This document shows positions 25,587 to 39,100 of a DNA stretch of 64,000 bases, in pieces. Each line of letters starts with the position of its first letter. Position 1 is the first letter of the stretch. The notes beneath the pieces were generated by a model that saw only the letters and a program-made list of their open reading frames with translations, ran no database searches and was not told where the DNA came from. The DNA comes from Brasenia schreberi. Taxonomy: Eukaryota > Streptophyta > Magnoliopsida > Nymphaeales > Cabombaceae. Where the stretch lies: contig JAYKKT010000040.1 of NCBI GenBank assembly GCA_036023115.1, forward strand, positions 4,730,001-4,794,000, read 5' to 3'. The position numbers and the translations under genes are program-made.

Positions 25587-27248
25587 ATGGCTACTGGTCC
25601 TCCGCCAAAGATATCATTCGGGATCATAGATGAAGACAATGGGAGTTACCTCGGTTCTTCACAGAACCAAGTCAAGCAACAGTCTACATCCACTGCTGCA
25701 ACAACAAGCGCACCCCAAAAGAAGAAGAGAAGTCTCCCTGGAACACCAAGCAAGTATCCATTTTTATCATCAGTCACTCGAACTGTATAAAAACACATCA
25801 CTACTTTGCTTTTATCAATCCCTTGGGTTAATTTTGATACAGTTTTCAATAACATGCTGATTCTTAGGGAACAATAATTCTTCTAATATGTTTTTCTTTT
25901 CTTGGGTAATATGCATGATGTTCAGATCCAGATGCAGAGGTGATTGCACTATCACCCAAGACGTTAATGGCCACAAACAGGTTCCTATGTGAAGTATGCG
26001 GCAAAGGGTTTCAAAGAGAGCAAAATCTGCAACTACATCGAAGGGGCCATAACCTTCCATGGAAGCTAAAGCAGAAATCAACTAAGGAGGTTAGGAAGAG
26101 GGTCTATCTTTGCCCTGAGCCCACATGCGTCCACCATGACCCGTCACGAGCCCTAGGCGATCTCACAGGCATCAAGAAACACTTCTGTAGAAAGCATGGC
26201 GAGAAGAAATGGAAGTGTGAGAAGTGCTCAAAGAGATACGCTGTTCAGTCTGATTGGAAAGCCCATTCAAAGACATGCGGCACCAGAGAGTATAGATGTG
26301 ATTGTGGAACCCTATTCTCAAGGTGAGATCTAATAATACCAACTTTTTATTTCTCAAAAAGGATTACTAAACAACACCAACAACCAAAAAACATTAATAG
26401 CAAAAATTCCCAACGGATATGCAGCGAGTGCATGAGAACATAAGCGATGGTGATGATTGGAATTTAAATCTTGTACTGAGTAATGCTGGTATTAATTTGG
26501 TTCTTTAATTTTTAACTTTTTTTCCTTTGTTTGGTCTTCTTGTTGGTGGGAAGATTCCGGTCCTTAGTTTTCGAAAGTTTTTGACGTATAACTGATGAGA
26601 AGAATGACCAATTGGGCCGAGCTCCCTCCGTGATAGCTGCTCCCAATCTGAAATTTCTCAGAATCATTCGCAGTTTTCCTTTTCCTTTCAACCTTTTCTT
26701 GATAAAAAATCTTAAAGATTCCTCCTCTTATTCATCCTTGGAAGCAACGTCCTTGCCTCTCTCCTTTACCATTCACGTGTTGCGTTGTAGATTCACTGGT
26801 TTGTTCCTTTGTGGGTTGGCTGCAAGTGTCAGGTTTGGCTTTTTCAGGTCTAGTGAAAGTCTTGGATGTGAACACACACAGAGATGACAGTTCAACCCCA
26901 TAAGTATTTTGAGCTGAATCTTTTTTTTTTGACAGGTTGAGCTTGAATCTAATGGTTTGCAAATAAATATCGAGTGTTTTGAGTCAAGCACCTTATAGCT
27001 TTCTTACCCTTTCTCAATTTCCCCAATTATCATTCTCAACTTGGGTTCCTGTTATCAATGTGGATTTTTCCGCGTTGGCAGCTTATACGACCTATTCGTT
27101 GGAATTAGTGGAATTTGATTTAGGTATAAAATACTAAACTTCCTGGTGTTTTAGATAATGGGTACTCAATATTTACAATTTTGTTTGATGCTGTGGTTTT
27201 GAACCAAGTACCGTGTTTCGTTCGACTTCTTGTGATCATGTGTGTGTG

Positions 27249-27292
<44 letters not shown>

Positions 27293-28715
27293 CAAAGCAT
27301 ACAAGGTTATTTTGACAACTGGGAATTACTTCTTCGAAAAATGACAGTGTTCTTAGGGTACTGAAAGTCATCAGAATTATGTTTTTTAGTTTTTTACCTC
27401 TTTTTGACATTTCTTCTAATTCTTGTGCAGGCGCGACAGCTTCATCACGCATAGGGCATTCTGTGATGCACTGGCTCAAGAGAGTGCAAGGCTTCCAAGT
27501 GGGTTGAACACAGTGGGAAGGCAGCTGTACAACAATAGCATGGGTCTAGGTCTGTCTCATATAGGTTCTTCCATGGCTGACCCGAACCACAATTCGGCTA
27601 ACATCCTCAGACTTAGTGGAGCATCGGCCACACAATTCGATTCGCTAGTCCCTTCCTCAAGTCTTTCTTTCCGGCTGCCGCCTCCCTCGCCGGTCTTCTT
27701 CTCCTCTACTGGTGGCTCGAATCAAGATTTCCATGAAGACACCCAATTGTTCCAAAACAAGACTTCTTCTGCTTATCCTGGAATGATGCAGCTGCCTGAC
27801 TTCTCAAATAATACTGGTACTAATAGTTCAGCTTCGAAGGTACCAAGTAACATTTTCAATCTGAGTTTCTACCCAAAGGATGACGGAAGAAACAACAATA
27901 ATCTGCAATCATCATCATTCTTGGTTCAAGATCAATTCAATAGCGGCATTATGAGCGAACAGATGACTTCTAGTGTTCCATCTCTCTACAACTCCCAGAT
28001 ACAAAATGACTCAATCCTCCCCCAGATGTCTGCCACTGCTTTGCTTCAAAAAGCAGCTCAATTGGGTGCAACAACCAGCAGTAACCATGAGAACTTCTTA
28101 CGGACATTCAGTAATTCCACTGCTAACAACACGGCTCGTGATGCCTCTTCCTCCATTGGAGTAAGCCTACCATGGCAAGACCAGCAGCCGGCGTCGCCAC
28201 TGTCTTCAGCATTCCCTACTGCAACTCAAAGCCCCTCTAATAACAGATCTCAGATTCTTCCTGCGTTTCCTACGAAGGATCTCAGGAGTCTTGACCAAAT
28301 GAAACCCAGTTTCAGCAGTGGCCATGATACCAACATCCAGGATATAATGGGTTCATTCGTAAACGGCAGCGGCCCAATGTTTAGAAATGATCATAGAGGT
28401 ATGGATGAGTTTGGTGAATATGGAAGCCATAGAATGAAGTTGGAACAACAGGGTACTAAAGTTTCCAATCTGGAACCTTTAGAGAAGAAACTGCTGCAGA
28501 CCGGCGCCGGGTCGTCGTCATCAAATATGGTGGGCTCCGAAGGACTAACTAGAGACTTTCTTGGTGTCGGAGGAATGAGTACAGGGTTCATGGGTGGCGT
28601 TCTTTCACATAGAGAGCATCTTCCTCAGCAGCAACAACAACAGAATGTCAATTTGGTAACGTTGGACTCAGAAATAAAGTCTAAAGCTAGGTCATACAGT
28701 GGACGAATGCAGTAA
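25587..28715 (+). CDS. IDD: IDD-B: INDETERMINATE-domain zinc-finger transcription factor, intact, 614 aa
   Basis: Nuclear plant transcription factor of the IDD family (relatives act in root patterning, gibberellin/DELLA signalling and flowering; this member's role is not deducible). Exons 25587-25749, 25926-26322 and 27431-28715 join to 1845 nt. The first ATG after the stop-rich leader gives MATGPPPKISFG, matching the start of IDD-A. Intron 1 is GC-AG (A|GCAAGT); intron 2 is GT-AG. The basic KKKR NLS is at residues 45-48. The ID domain follows: ZF1 C2H2 at 76-96, ZF2 C2H2 at 117-145, ZF3 C2HC at 152-172, ZF4 C2HC at 179-198. All metal ligands are present. MSATALLQKAAQLGAT (about 386-401) and TRDFLGVGG (560-568) are conserved IDD C-terminal motifs. 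The tail is Ser/Asn-rich with a QQQQQQ run. It is the head-to-head paralogue of IDD-A, 23 kb away. Confidence 0.95.
27252..27287. repeat. (GA)n microsatellite in IDD-B intron 2
   Basis: About 18 GA units, 140 bp upstream of the exon 3 acceptor at 27430. Confidence 0.95.
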
Positions 28716-29141
28716 ATGATAAAATCAAGTTTTTAGATTCCCACAAGAAAGGGGGAGGCAAAATGAAGAGCGGATTTTGACCAGCTATCAGGAAAGCGAG
28801 GAATGTGGGGAAAGAAGTTTCATGGCCGCCATAAATCAGGTGAGAAGATATTTTCGTGGTCAAAAAAATGCAGACTTAGATTTTGTTAATGCTTTGCTTA
28901 ATAAGCACTGTGTTATAGCTGACGTTTCCACCCATGAACCAAATGATTGCCTTTGTTTTGTTGTTTTTATCATATTTCTTCTTATTTTCCTCGTGTAACT
29001 TTACTTCTGTTTCTATATCATCTATTTTGACAATCAAGAGGCAAAATAATTCGTCATTTCTGTTTTGCCTGCCTGCTAGAATGCATGCATGAGATTGCAG
29101 GAAAAAAAATTGTGTATGCGTGTACGTCTGCGGGTGACACA

Positions 29142-29174
<33 letters not shown>

Positions 29175-30327
29175 GTGGGGGTGGGGAATGGGACAGTGCA
29201 TGCACGCATGTCATGCTTACCTGTGTGACTGCATAACTCCTCCGAAACAAACCGATCGAATATGTTTGCTTCTCCAATTCAACGAAAAGATTGTACTTCG
29301 TGAATTGTCACGTACTGTTTACATTTTAGCTTGTTTTGCATGACACTGCGTGAGAGAGAGAGAGACTTTCGACGTAAAGGAGATGCACTTTGGTCTCCTT
29401 AAACTCTTTTACCGCTGCCAAGGTGAGCATTCTCTCCTTTCAACCTCTTTTCCCTTTTAGAAGAAAGGTGAGGGGCCTCTTTTCATCATTTCTTGCTTTT
29501 TCCTCTGCAATTGGTCTCCAGCTTTACTGGAGTCCGAACCAGAGCTACAAGTCAGCTTCTTGCACGTCATGGCTATTTTGGTAATTGTCCATATCCCATG
29601 AAATTCTTTTCTAGTTTCCTGGTGCATATATGTATATTAAGTATATATATATATATGAATACAAGTAAATAAGTATAAATTGACATCCATATGCATATAT
29701 AAGTACATTCATCATTTGGTTAAACAGCGTTCATCGTTTAATATCGTTCATTCCTAACATATGCATGTAAACAACTGTTATTAGAGAACGTTCATTCTGC
29801 TAAACCGACTTGCAGTTTTATAAATAAGCATAATTACCAACGCTTCGTCTATTGATTGGAAGAAAAGAGCACGTATTATGATTCTTAACCAACATATATT
29901 AGACTGTAACAACATTATTTAGGTTTGGGAAATGAACTGAGTTGCTTATACATACGACTGTAACAACATATATCTCCTGGTTTGGCTTCGTGGTGAGCTC
30001 ATTCATTTTCAGTTCGTCGTCATCTACTTTGAACACAACCATATGTCTTACGAGGCTTTTAAGTTGGACACTAGTACTGTGTACTTAACTAAGCTCGTAT
30101 GAGCTTCTTTATACATGCAAGTATATAACAATATTCATTTACAGAACAACTCTAGTTACATCAACAATCGGGGTTGTGCTCAATTGAGCATGATACTCAA
30201 TCCGTCATTTGGCATAGTTTCACCATTCATTTTTATCGCCTTCTCTCTTACTCTTCCATTAGTTAAAACAACTTCATACTATTTATGACTATTGCAGTCG
30301 TGCAAAAACCACTTAAGAAACTTATAC

Positions 30328-30439
<112 letters not shown>

Positions 30440-30514
30440 ACTGTTTTCAGGTGATGTTAATAATGACGGTGATGGTGTGTAAGAACAATGAAAGGAGACA
30501 ACCGATGATTAAAA

Positions 30515-30722
30515 TGATGGATTAAGCATGAAACACAACCTCAACGTGTATACTCAAATCATGATCATCTATGAAACATGATCAATAATTCAGAGTGACA
30601 AATATTGAAATGATAGCACCATGTGAAACGGTGGATCAAGGATGAAACACAACCTCAATATATATACTCAGATCACGATCATCTATAAAGCATGATCAAT
30701 GGTTCACATTGACAAATAAAAA
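30515..30722. repeat. Two-copy tandem duplication, about 114-bp period
   Basis: ATGAAACACAACCTCAA, ATACTCA.ATCA.GATCATC and GATCAAT..TTCA..TGACAAATA recur in order about 114 bp apart, with about 85-90% identity by eye. Confidence 0.85.
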
Positions 30723-31239
30723 AACAAAAACTGCTTTGTACTATGACAGTATAAAGCAAGCGTAAATTCACTTTTTCCTTTTTTCATCAATTATAATAAC
30801 TTGTAGTCCTTGATTGAATGGTCTTGATTTAAGAGTCTTGTCATGGAAGAAGACCTTAGCTCACATATATGTGTGTGTGCATGCGTGCATTAATTTTTGG
30901 ACGGCTCTAACTGCACTTGTGTTCGTAGGAGAATCAATGCCATATGTTTTGGCACCGGAACATGGTCTTTGTTATAGAGTTAATGTGAATTTTGGTGCCC
31001 GGTCAGGTCATATGAGATTGGTTTAAGTAGATGCAATTTTTCTTTTCTTTTTGGGGAGGCCGAAGCAGATGAACACACAGGGTCCTGAACTGATTACCTT
31101 TTCAAATTGTGAGTCGACTCTAGCCAGGTAAGCCATTGCTCGTTGTGCTAGACTTAATTTTCTTAAAACAAAGAAACACCCATCCCACTCAATTGAGTGA
31201 TATTACTAAAGATGCCCCGAGCCCAAATATTCAAGCTCT

Positions 31240-31335
31240 TTTTTTATACAATGGGAAACCTAACACACACGCATGCAATCTCCAAGAATCGAACTCGCCA
31301 CCAGCAGCCCTACTAAGTGAGCTAAGAAGGTTCTA
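31240..31335 (-). mobile_element. tRNA-derived SINE fragment
   Basis: On the minus strand TTAGCTCACTTAGTAGGGC (A-box-like) precedes GGCGAGTTCGATTCTTGG (B-box). The spacing suits a tRNA-like SINE head. No target-site duplication is seen. Confidence 0.45.
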
Positions 31336-31839
31336 GGTGCAAATATTCAAGCTTTAAAAGGTAAAAGGCTGCAACTAGAATGTTAGGTCATCGCAGGGCG
31401 CTCTAGCGCCGTTGCTTACAATCACTGATGGATCTGCTCGCTAAGCTCGAGTCCTCTGTACTTCAGTCCACGTCTTGTTTTTGTTAGACCGCGATTAATC
31501 AGACCAAGTACCCATGACCAAATTGGATTTTAATTAAGTGTAGACCTGTTTAGTTCTGGTTCTACCAAAAACCTGGAAATGGAAATGGAATGACCCCTTC
31601 CATGGCCAATTCTGGTTCTCTTATAGATGTAAACGGAACCAAACCAAGGGGTCCACAGTTTAGTTCGTTCTGGTTCCAGTCAGTTTTAATTCTGGTTCTC
31701 ATGTCATTGATAGTAACTGGAATGTACATGAGAGTTTTGTCCATAGGCTTGCGTGACGTTGATCCCACATCTATTGTGTTTAGTCATCTCAATGAATCAA
31801 TCTTCATTATTTTCTCTCCTTGATCACTATCTGAATCAT

Positions 31840-33166
31840 TTGTCTTTTGCACGACGTTGGCAGCACATGCAAAGTCCACCTTCTTGTATTCGCACTCATT
31901 TGAAAAATGTTGGCCGCCACAATACCAACACTCTCACTTAAAAGATCCCTTGTCCTTGTCCTTCCTTTTGTGATCATTGTTCTTTTATCGGTTCCTTAGC
32001 CTGTAAGACTCAGTTGGGATATCTTTTGAAGTATCCTATCGATTTTTATTCTTTCCACCATTCCGCATGTCAGTGTCATGCATGTATTTCTTTAGACTAG
32101 TTGGTCGATGATTATCAAGTAAACGTTCCACCACTATAATATCTTAAGAAAGGGTATACGGGTTGAAAATGTTCAACTCTTACTCCGCTCAAGGTTGTAA
32201 TCCGTTAAAAAACTTGAATAAATGATCTTCCGGGTTCATCGTCCCAATGTTCAATATAAGGGTATGGTATACTTTGATTTAATCTTGCAATAATTCGTTC
32301 TGCTTCAAGCCATCAAGGTTTCTTTTCGCGACTATTTCAGTGTTATGTAGGAGAAAGTTTTTTAACTGGTCCCAAGTGTGGATGTGAAATTGCCCCACCT
32401 CAACATCCTCTTGCATGAGACACCACCAGAGAATGGCATCGTCTTTCAGAAACATAATCACCATTGCTAGTTTCTCGTCTTCGTCCTCAAGTTGTCTAGC
32501 CTTAGGTAGAGTTCAATTTGGTAAACAAAGTTTTTTAATACATGTGCATCACAACCCCTAGCAAAGGCCTTCGATTCTCTAACCTTGATGTGACGTAGTC
32601 GGTATACTCCTCATGTCTGTGTCCGTTTGTCAATATGTACTCGACACCCCCAATGGAGCCATCATCTTTAGTTGAGATTGTTTTGAAACTTCTCTCTAGA
32701 AGTTGTGCAGCAACAAAGTCCTCGAGTCTCTGCAATCGTGTCTTAACATCTGTCTCAATGTGTTGGACATACTGCTCCAAGCGCTCCATGTGATCACTCG
32801 TAACTTCGCAGGTATACTCGTAAGCATTCATGTGTTGTTAGTCTTTAACTATAATGCTCATCTCGCTCATCAATCAGTCGAAACCTTCCACAGCACGAGC
32901 AATAGCGACATCAAGATAACTTAAATTTTTTTGAGTCTTCTAAGTCATGCATGAACATCAGGCAAAATACATGAAGTCATGTAAGGATTGGTCATTGGTA
33001 TAGCTTTCAACTTCCCCTTTCTATGACGAATGGAGTCGTTAGCCATCTTAGTGTCAGTGACCATCAGCATCAATGAAAGCAACATTGACAAGTGTGAGTT
33101 ACCTTTACGCTATCAATACAGACAGGGTGTATCCTGCACTCACTCGTCGAACCGGCTTCGATACCA
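31840..33166 (-). mobile_element. Decayed Ty3/gypsy LTR-retrotransposon: primer-binding site plus gag remnant
   Basis: Reading on the minus strand, TGGTATCGAAGCCGG at 33166-33152 resembles the initiator-Met tRNA primer-binding site (TGGTATCAGAGCC). It is followed by a gag-like N-terminus (32831-32535, RLEQYV/RLEDFV helices), a capsid piece (32464-32279) with LKDDAILWW and TWDQLKNFL, and a zinc knuckle near 31940-31880 (CWYCGGQHFSNEC, CX2CX3HX4C as in plant gypsy gags). The frames are broken and no protease, RT or integrase follows. The 5' LTR should lie to the right of 33170, but I cannot define its far end. Confidence 0.65.
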
Positions 33167-33169
33167 AAA

Positions 33170-36100
33170 TTGTCAGCTAACTGTCAATCTATTTTGGTTC
33201 TTTCTGGTCAAGGTTGTAGTAAATTAATTGTCAATCTCTTGAATGTGTAACGATCACTGCATTTATTTAATAATAATAATCTCCACCAGTAAAATAATTT
33301 GGTTTTCAATAAATTCAATCCGATTCAATTATTGAACCAAATCAACCAATGCATGACCAAACCCTCATGCTGTCACCACTAACAAGATATGGTAGTGAAG
33401 AAGGGAGAGGATCGTGAACCTTCCTTATAAAAAGTGCTTAGTCAAGAAGACAACCTCCCACCCATCAATCTGAGCAAGAGCAGAAGCGATAGTCCTTTGT
33501 TTCACTAGTGAAATCAGTGAGCTCAAAAGTTAGCCATCTTGACCATGAAACAAACTCGAAATGCTCCAATTTGGTGAAGGGTGATCTAAAGTACGATAAA
33601 GAAAATAAGTTGCACTACCTTCTTCATTTGTAACTTGCAGAAATCGCCTTTCAGAGATTGGAATTATCAAGCAAAAAACTCTAGATACCAAAACCCATTT
33701 TTAATCAACAAATTCAGAAAGAAAGGTGAAGAGGTACTCTTAGAATTTATCCTGCTCGGTATCGTAACTGGCCACTTGTAGCTTGCAGTGTGGCAAAAGA
33801 TTAATGTTTAAATAAGCAACGGGCAAAAGCTTAAGCCTCCTCTCCTCTCAAGTCTCCATAAACGGAAGGTGATAGAAAAGGAACTTCATGAGACCACGCA
33901 CCTTCGTTCCCGAGCGGTTCGGATAATACGCAATAATGACGTTGGTCCGCCAAAAATAAACGATCGTAGATGGGGGATTTCTCTAGCGACGTCATGGTTG
34001 CCTCCATATGAAAGCCTGGTCAAATTCAGCTAGGTATTCCAAAACAGACACTAATTAAGATTCTATTCTGTTCGTTTGCTAAGGCTCTGCCGTGCTCCGC
34101 CACCTCAAGCTCTAGGCATACTCGTGAGAGAGGGGACCGAATACGGCCGCCGTCGCCCTTGTTCCCATCACCTTTGCAAAAGGGTTTCAATTTACCGGCT
34201 TAACTGGAGCCGCCACATCGACGGTGAACAGAGATGAGGCTCTTCGGCCGACGCATATTTCCCCGGCAAATCATCCTTGCTGTTTCAGGGAAACACCCCC
34301 TGCCAAACATGTGAACCTTTTGCAGTACAGAAAACGCACACAGTTATGTGTGTTCATAACAAATATGGTGCGTGCTAAACAAAAGTTTAACGAGTTACTG
34401 AAAATGTTCTCGCTTCTGGATGGAGCATAACCTTGCCCACGCCCTCGAAGAATATTTGAGATCTATCCGTCGATCCCAGTTACGGTTCTCATGTCTTATT
34501 TACAGGCACTTTGAAGCATACATGCTCTCTCTCTCTCTCTGTTTGATGCCAGTGAACAGATGAAAGTCCCTGCCTGCTATATTCATTCTGCAGTTCTGTC
34601 CCTTTTATATTCGTAGATGGAATCCGTTAAAGTTGATGGTGGAGAAACTGAAGCGCCAAAAGTAAAGTATGCAAATCATATCGCCAGTGATCCGTAAATG
34701 AATACCCATTTATATACTCACAAATTTACAGCTGCAAATGCTGTCCAGAGAAACCAGCAAATTCCTATCACGAGTTGTACCAATCAGCAACTTATAACTG
34801 TACTGGGAGAAGCTAAATGACTGAATGTCATGTACATTATCTTTTCTTGAAACTGCAATGCTGCTTTTATGTAACTCCCTTCCATAGTCGATGTTTTAAG
34901 ATTCAATGCATGAATTATACACAGTGAAGTGCTCAACTGGGATCAACTTTCTCATTAGGTTCGGCTGAAAATGCTGAATTCTCACCTTAAAGGTTTATCA
35001 TCCTGGTTACATTACAAGGAAAAAAACAAAGGTTTTGGGTTATTTAAGTATACAACAGTAGCCACAATGTAAGAGCAGTTGTTTCACATAGAGCGCGTCT
35101 CTAAGCAAATGAGAACACTTTCACAAAGAGAAAGATCGATCAATCGTGAATAGACTAAACAATGTGAAGAAATTGAGCAACATTCACTACAACGAGTAGA
35201 AGCTCACCTGTCAAAGGATATTCTGGCTTGAATTGCAGAGATATGTACAGCTGAATTACAAAAACAGCAGCTCTTCTTTTCATATCGAACGAACTAATTT
35301 TTCTTATTGACTGCAGACAGTCTGCAACAAAAGAATGATATAATCAAGAAGAGAAATCTACTGATGGAAGTGGGTCCACAACATGGAACCTGGCAGAGAT
35401 CACGAAAAATATATCTTTCACCGTTCATGCATCTAAATTTGTGGCATGTTTGCGTTGAACCCATAAGAAAGGCCCTTAATGGTCTAAAGCTGATTCCCAA
35501 GACAAATCAATTGGTATCAAAGTGATCATCAAATGTATTTAGTATTCCATTTCTACTAGACAAGACTTAGAAGTCAAGATTACAGAGAATCTAGTAATAC
35601 AGCTACATAAGACCTGTGGGTTTTAGGAAATAAACTTCATTTCAGCTTATGGAAGAAGGCTATGATGCTTTTACACAGTTATCGTCCAAATCTGGAAGTT
35701 CCACCAAATTCATTTAAAGTAAAAGCGAGGAACAAGATGGAACACACTTAAGGACCAAGAGCATTGTGTGCGTGTGCACGCTCGCATGTCACTATACCAA
35801 GAAAATTTCTTACGATGGTAATCAAAATCTTTGGGACCAACCCACTGTGGAACAGGCACGTTGTAGGAAAGTATCAAAAGCAGCCATTCGCTTCAAGAAA
35901 AGGTAACATTATATACTTTAATATATTACTCTTCCAGATGAACACAAAAAGGAAAATACTAAGGTTGGAAGTGATTGGCTATGAGAAGACCTGCTGTTTA
36001 TATGTAATACCATGCAATAAAATGGCTGTACATAACTAAAGTTATGAAAAACAGGGTAGCTCGATATCAACTAGTTCTTCTCATAACTTTCTGTTTGTTC

Positions 36101-36196
36101 TTTGCAAAGTTCATAAAGCATTCCAATCATAATTAACAATTCACATGAAAGAAAAAGTTAATTCTGCAGTTCAAGCTTAAATGCACAAATCAAACA
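33170..36196. other. Intergenic stretch, possible LTR remnant then unannotated sequence
   Basis: Sequence just right of 33170 should be the 5' LTR of the gypsy relic (GACAGTTAGCTGACA abuts the primer-binding site), but no LTR boundary is visible. 33880-34450 is somewhat GC-richer without a recognisable ORF. A terminal exon of the transferase gene could lie in 34.5-36.2 kb on the minus strand, but none could be identified. Confidence 0.35.
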
Positions 36197-39100
36197 TCAT
36201 ATACTACTGTCATGCACCTTACTACAAAGGTCAATACCTGCGATATTAGCTAAACTAAGGAAGTGCTTACTCAGCAGACTAATATGATATAATGATTGAA
36301 AGGTGTGCAAGCAAGTAAAAGCTTCACGCATAGATCCAGCCCATCCATACCTACAATTTTGGGGGACCCTCCATGATGGTAAACGAAGTCTTTTCTCCCG
36401 TGGTGACAGGGACATAAATCTTTTCCAATCCTCCAACATTATCCTCATGTCATGCACCTTACTATGAAGGCCTACACAACAATTTACATGCATTGTACAT
36501 ACACTGTTGAAGTCCTTGCTTGGTTCACAAAGACCACCGAAATATGCAGTGCTCAAAAATCTAATCCGTAATCCCATTCTTTGAATAAGTGGGTGGTGTT
36601 TGATGTAATTAAGAACATCTTGGTCATGATGACCTGGGTAAAGCTCTCTGGATGAATACCAAAAATCATAAAATTCTATAGTCCGGTTGTTAGACTTCAC
36701 AAAAGTGAACCCTCCATTAGGCCTGTTCTGAATGTCAAAGGAGTTGCCATAAAAATGATCACAAGCTATCTGGAAATCAGCATTCAAGTAGAAGTGAGGA
36801 AAAGGATCACGAAACCATAGGATATCAGCATCCTGCATGAAGATCGAAAAAAGAATAAGGGTTGACATGAAACTCAGGCCCTAGTGCAAACATTCAACAG
36901 AAGATATAATCATGAAACTACTTCCCAGATGCACTAGTCAACCAAATCAAGCCTTGAAGTTGGTCATGTGGCTCTTCATAATGGTTACACTCAACCTTTT
37001 CTCCTGTTAGCGTTCAACTAAAAAAAATCATGTTTTATGATTTATTTTCATACTTTCAAAGTGTTCACCGTTGAGTTTCTCACTTTCCCACAGGATTTCC
37101 ATTTTGTCGCATCTCCACGTGTCCACACAATGTTAAGTGTCTATTTTACAATTTATATTACATTACTCACACCAACTTTACTGTTAGCAAATTCCATGTG
37201 CACCAACTTAATTGCAAATTTTTCATGTGAGCAAGCTATAGCAAACTGACAACCAGCCATCACTTCAAAGCAAACCCGTCACAGGAACCATGTACATTAT
37301 CAAGGTAATCAACACTTCCTCACAATTCATGAAGCCGCCAGATTTAACTGATTCCACAAAAACAAAAGTCGATGGCAAGACTGTTCAAGAGACAATTACA
37401 TAGTTACTGTGAAAATATTTAATTACTCCTATTAGGTTGTGCACCCCATCTATCATAGCATTCTCCATTTAACCCCAGATAAATCCTTCCTGCATATCTC
37501 GCCACCTCTAGCCATTCAGTCTGGCATCCTGTGTGACTGTCCCGTATCAGAGATTGGGATCCATAACTAGTCAACACGTATTATAAGAAAAGGCAATCAT
37601 TACATTTCTAAAAGGCTTCAGCTAAGTATACTATAATATGACAATCCTCGTAGGAAAAACTAAATTTTCATTGGTCACTCAACTTTTCCCTCCCAATTAC
37701 TTCTTGGTCCTCAAGGAAATAATCCCATTGACCTCAGCAACAAATCAAAGCTCCTAATATCTTGAAAATCCCTGGACACAATCTCTTCAACATCTCAAAA
37801 CAACTGATCCATGGTTGAAACAGTGTGCAATGATAAGTGTGGATACTTCTTGGAATGGACACGCATAAGAAGCCGATAACATTGTTATGATCCTAAAACC
37901 AGGACCTAGAGTGAATAGCTAGCGTGAACACAATTGCATAAATTAATATGGTATAGGAGAAACTCTGTCTACAAATGCCATAATCGTGCAATTTTACACT
38001 ATTTAAAATACATGAACCTTCACAAGAGGGTAACATGCTCTAGGACATCATATATCCTCTAGTACATTAATGATGCTTACGTATTGCAGCAAACACGAAA
38101 CATAAGGTAGAAGAATTATCAGCATTGAATCAATCATTAGAGTTTCCTATGTTGGGACCGCTATTCATTTTCCCTCTCCTTTATAGTTGCAAACAAGTCC
38201 AAAGCTCCCAAAAAGGCCAACAGAATCAAAGCAACAATGAACAAAACAAAAGGAAAGTCACAAAGATGAGATGCAGCAAAGCAGGCAAGAAAGAGCATAC
38301 CGTGAAAACAAAACTATAGCCCATTTCAAGAACTGAACGTAGGAAATCAATCCTCATCCACATCATCTCCAAATAATCTGGAGTCATGAAGAACTTTTCT
38401 CCACCAGAAAAGTCAACTCCTTCAGTAACCAGGGCAAGACAATTGATATGGGTAGACAAGCACCTGGCATATGCTTTCTGGTCCAATGCAATGACCACCA
38501 AATGATTCAAAAGTCCGTCAATGTTCTCTCCAATATGGAAACTTTCGAGGAAAAGATCAAACACTGAACCTGGAGCTGCCCATGCTTCATTCAAGGTAGT
38601 CAATATAACTGTTCTATCCTTCATAGCAGCCTTCTCCAAAACCCTCTTGATTCTCATTTTCTCATTATCCTGAACAAAATAATCACTTATTGTCAAACTC
38701 ATCATAATTCCACTTATCATGGTACTTCTTAAAATCACTTTATGAAGAATGAGGACTGAATTACTCCACTTATTTATTGCACAAATCATTCACACCTACA
38801 TATTTTTCTTGCACCTTACTGCAAACTACAAGTTCAGTCCAGAAAAAGAATTACTAATATAGCAAGGATTCCTTGACAATGCTGGCGTATCATTTCTCTC
38901 TACCCAGAAACTGAAACAGAAGGATGGGTGTCTTATCACCCATAGACATGTGCACACACAGCATGAACACATATTCACTCACGCATGCTGATAAGAAAAA
39001 GGTGGAAACAAAGGGCATGAAACCACGAAAGACAAGTATCAGCAATATCCACTCAAAATGGAAATGTATTAAATACGAGATATTTTAGTTCGGCCTTCTC

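Noticed and set aside
27973..28164. Plus-strand ORF inside IDD-B exon 3
   Set aside because: Out-of-frame shadow of the long IDD-B coding exon.
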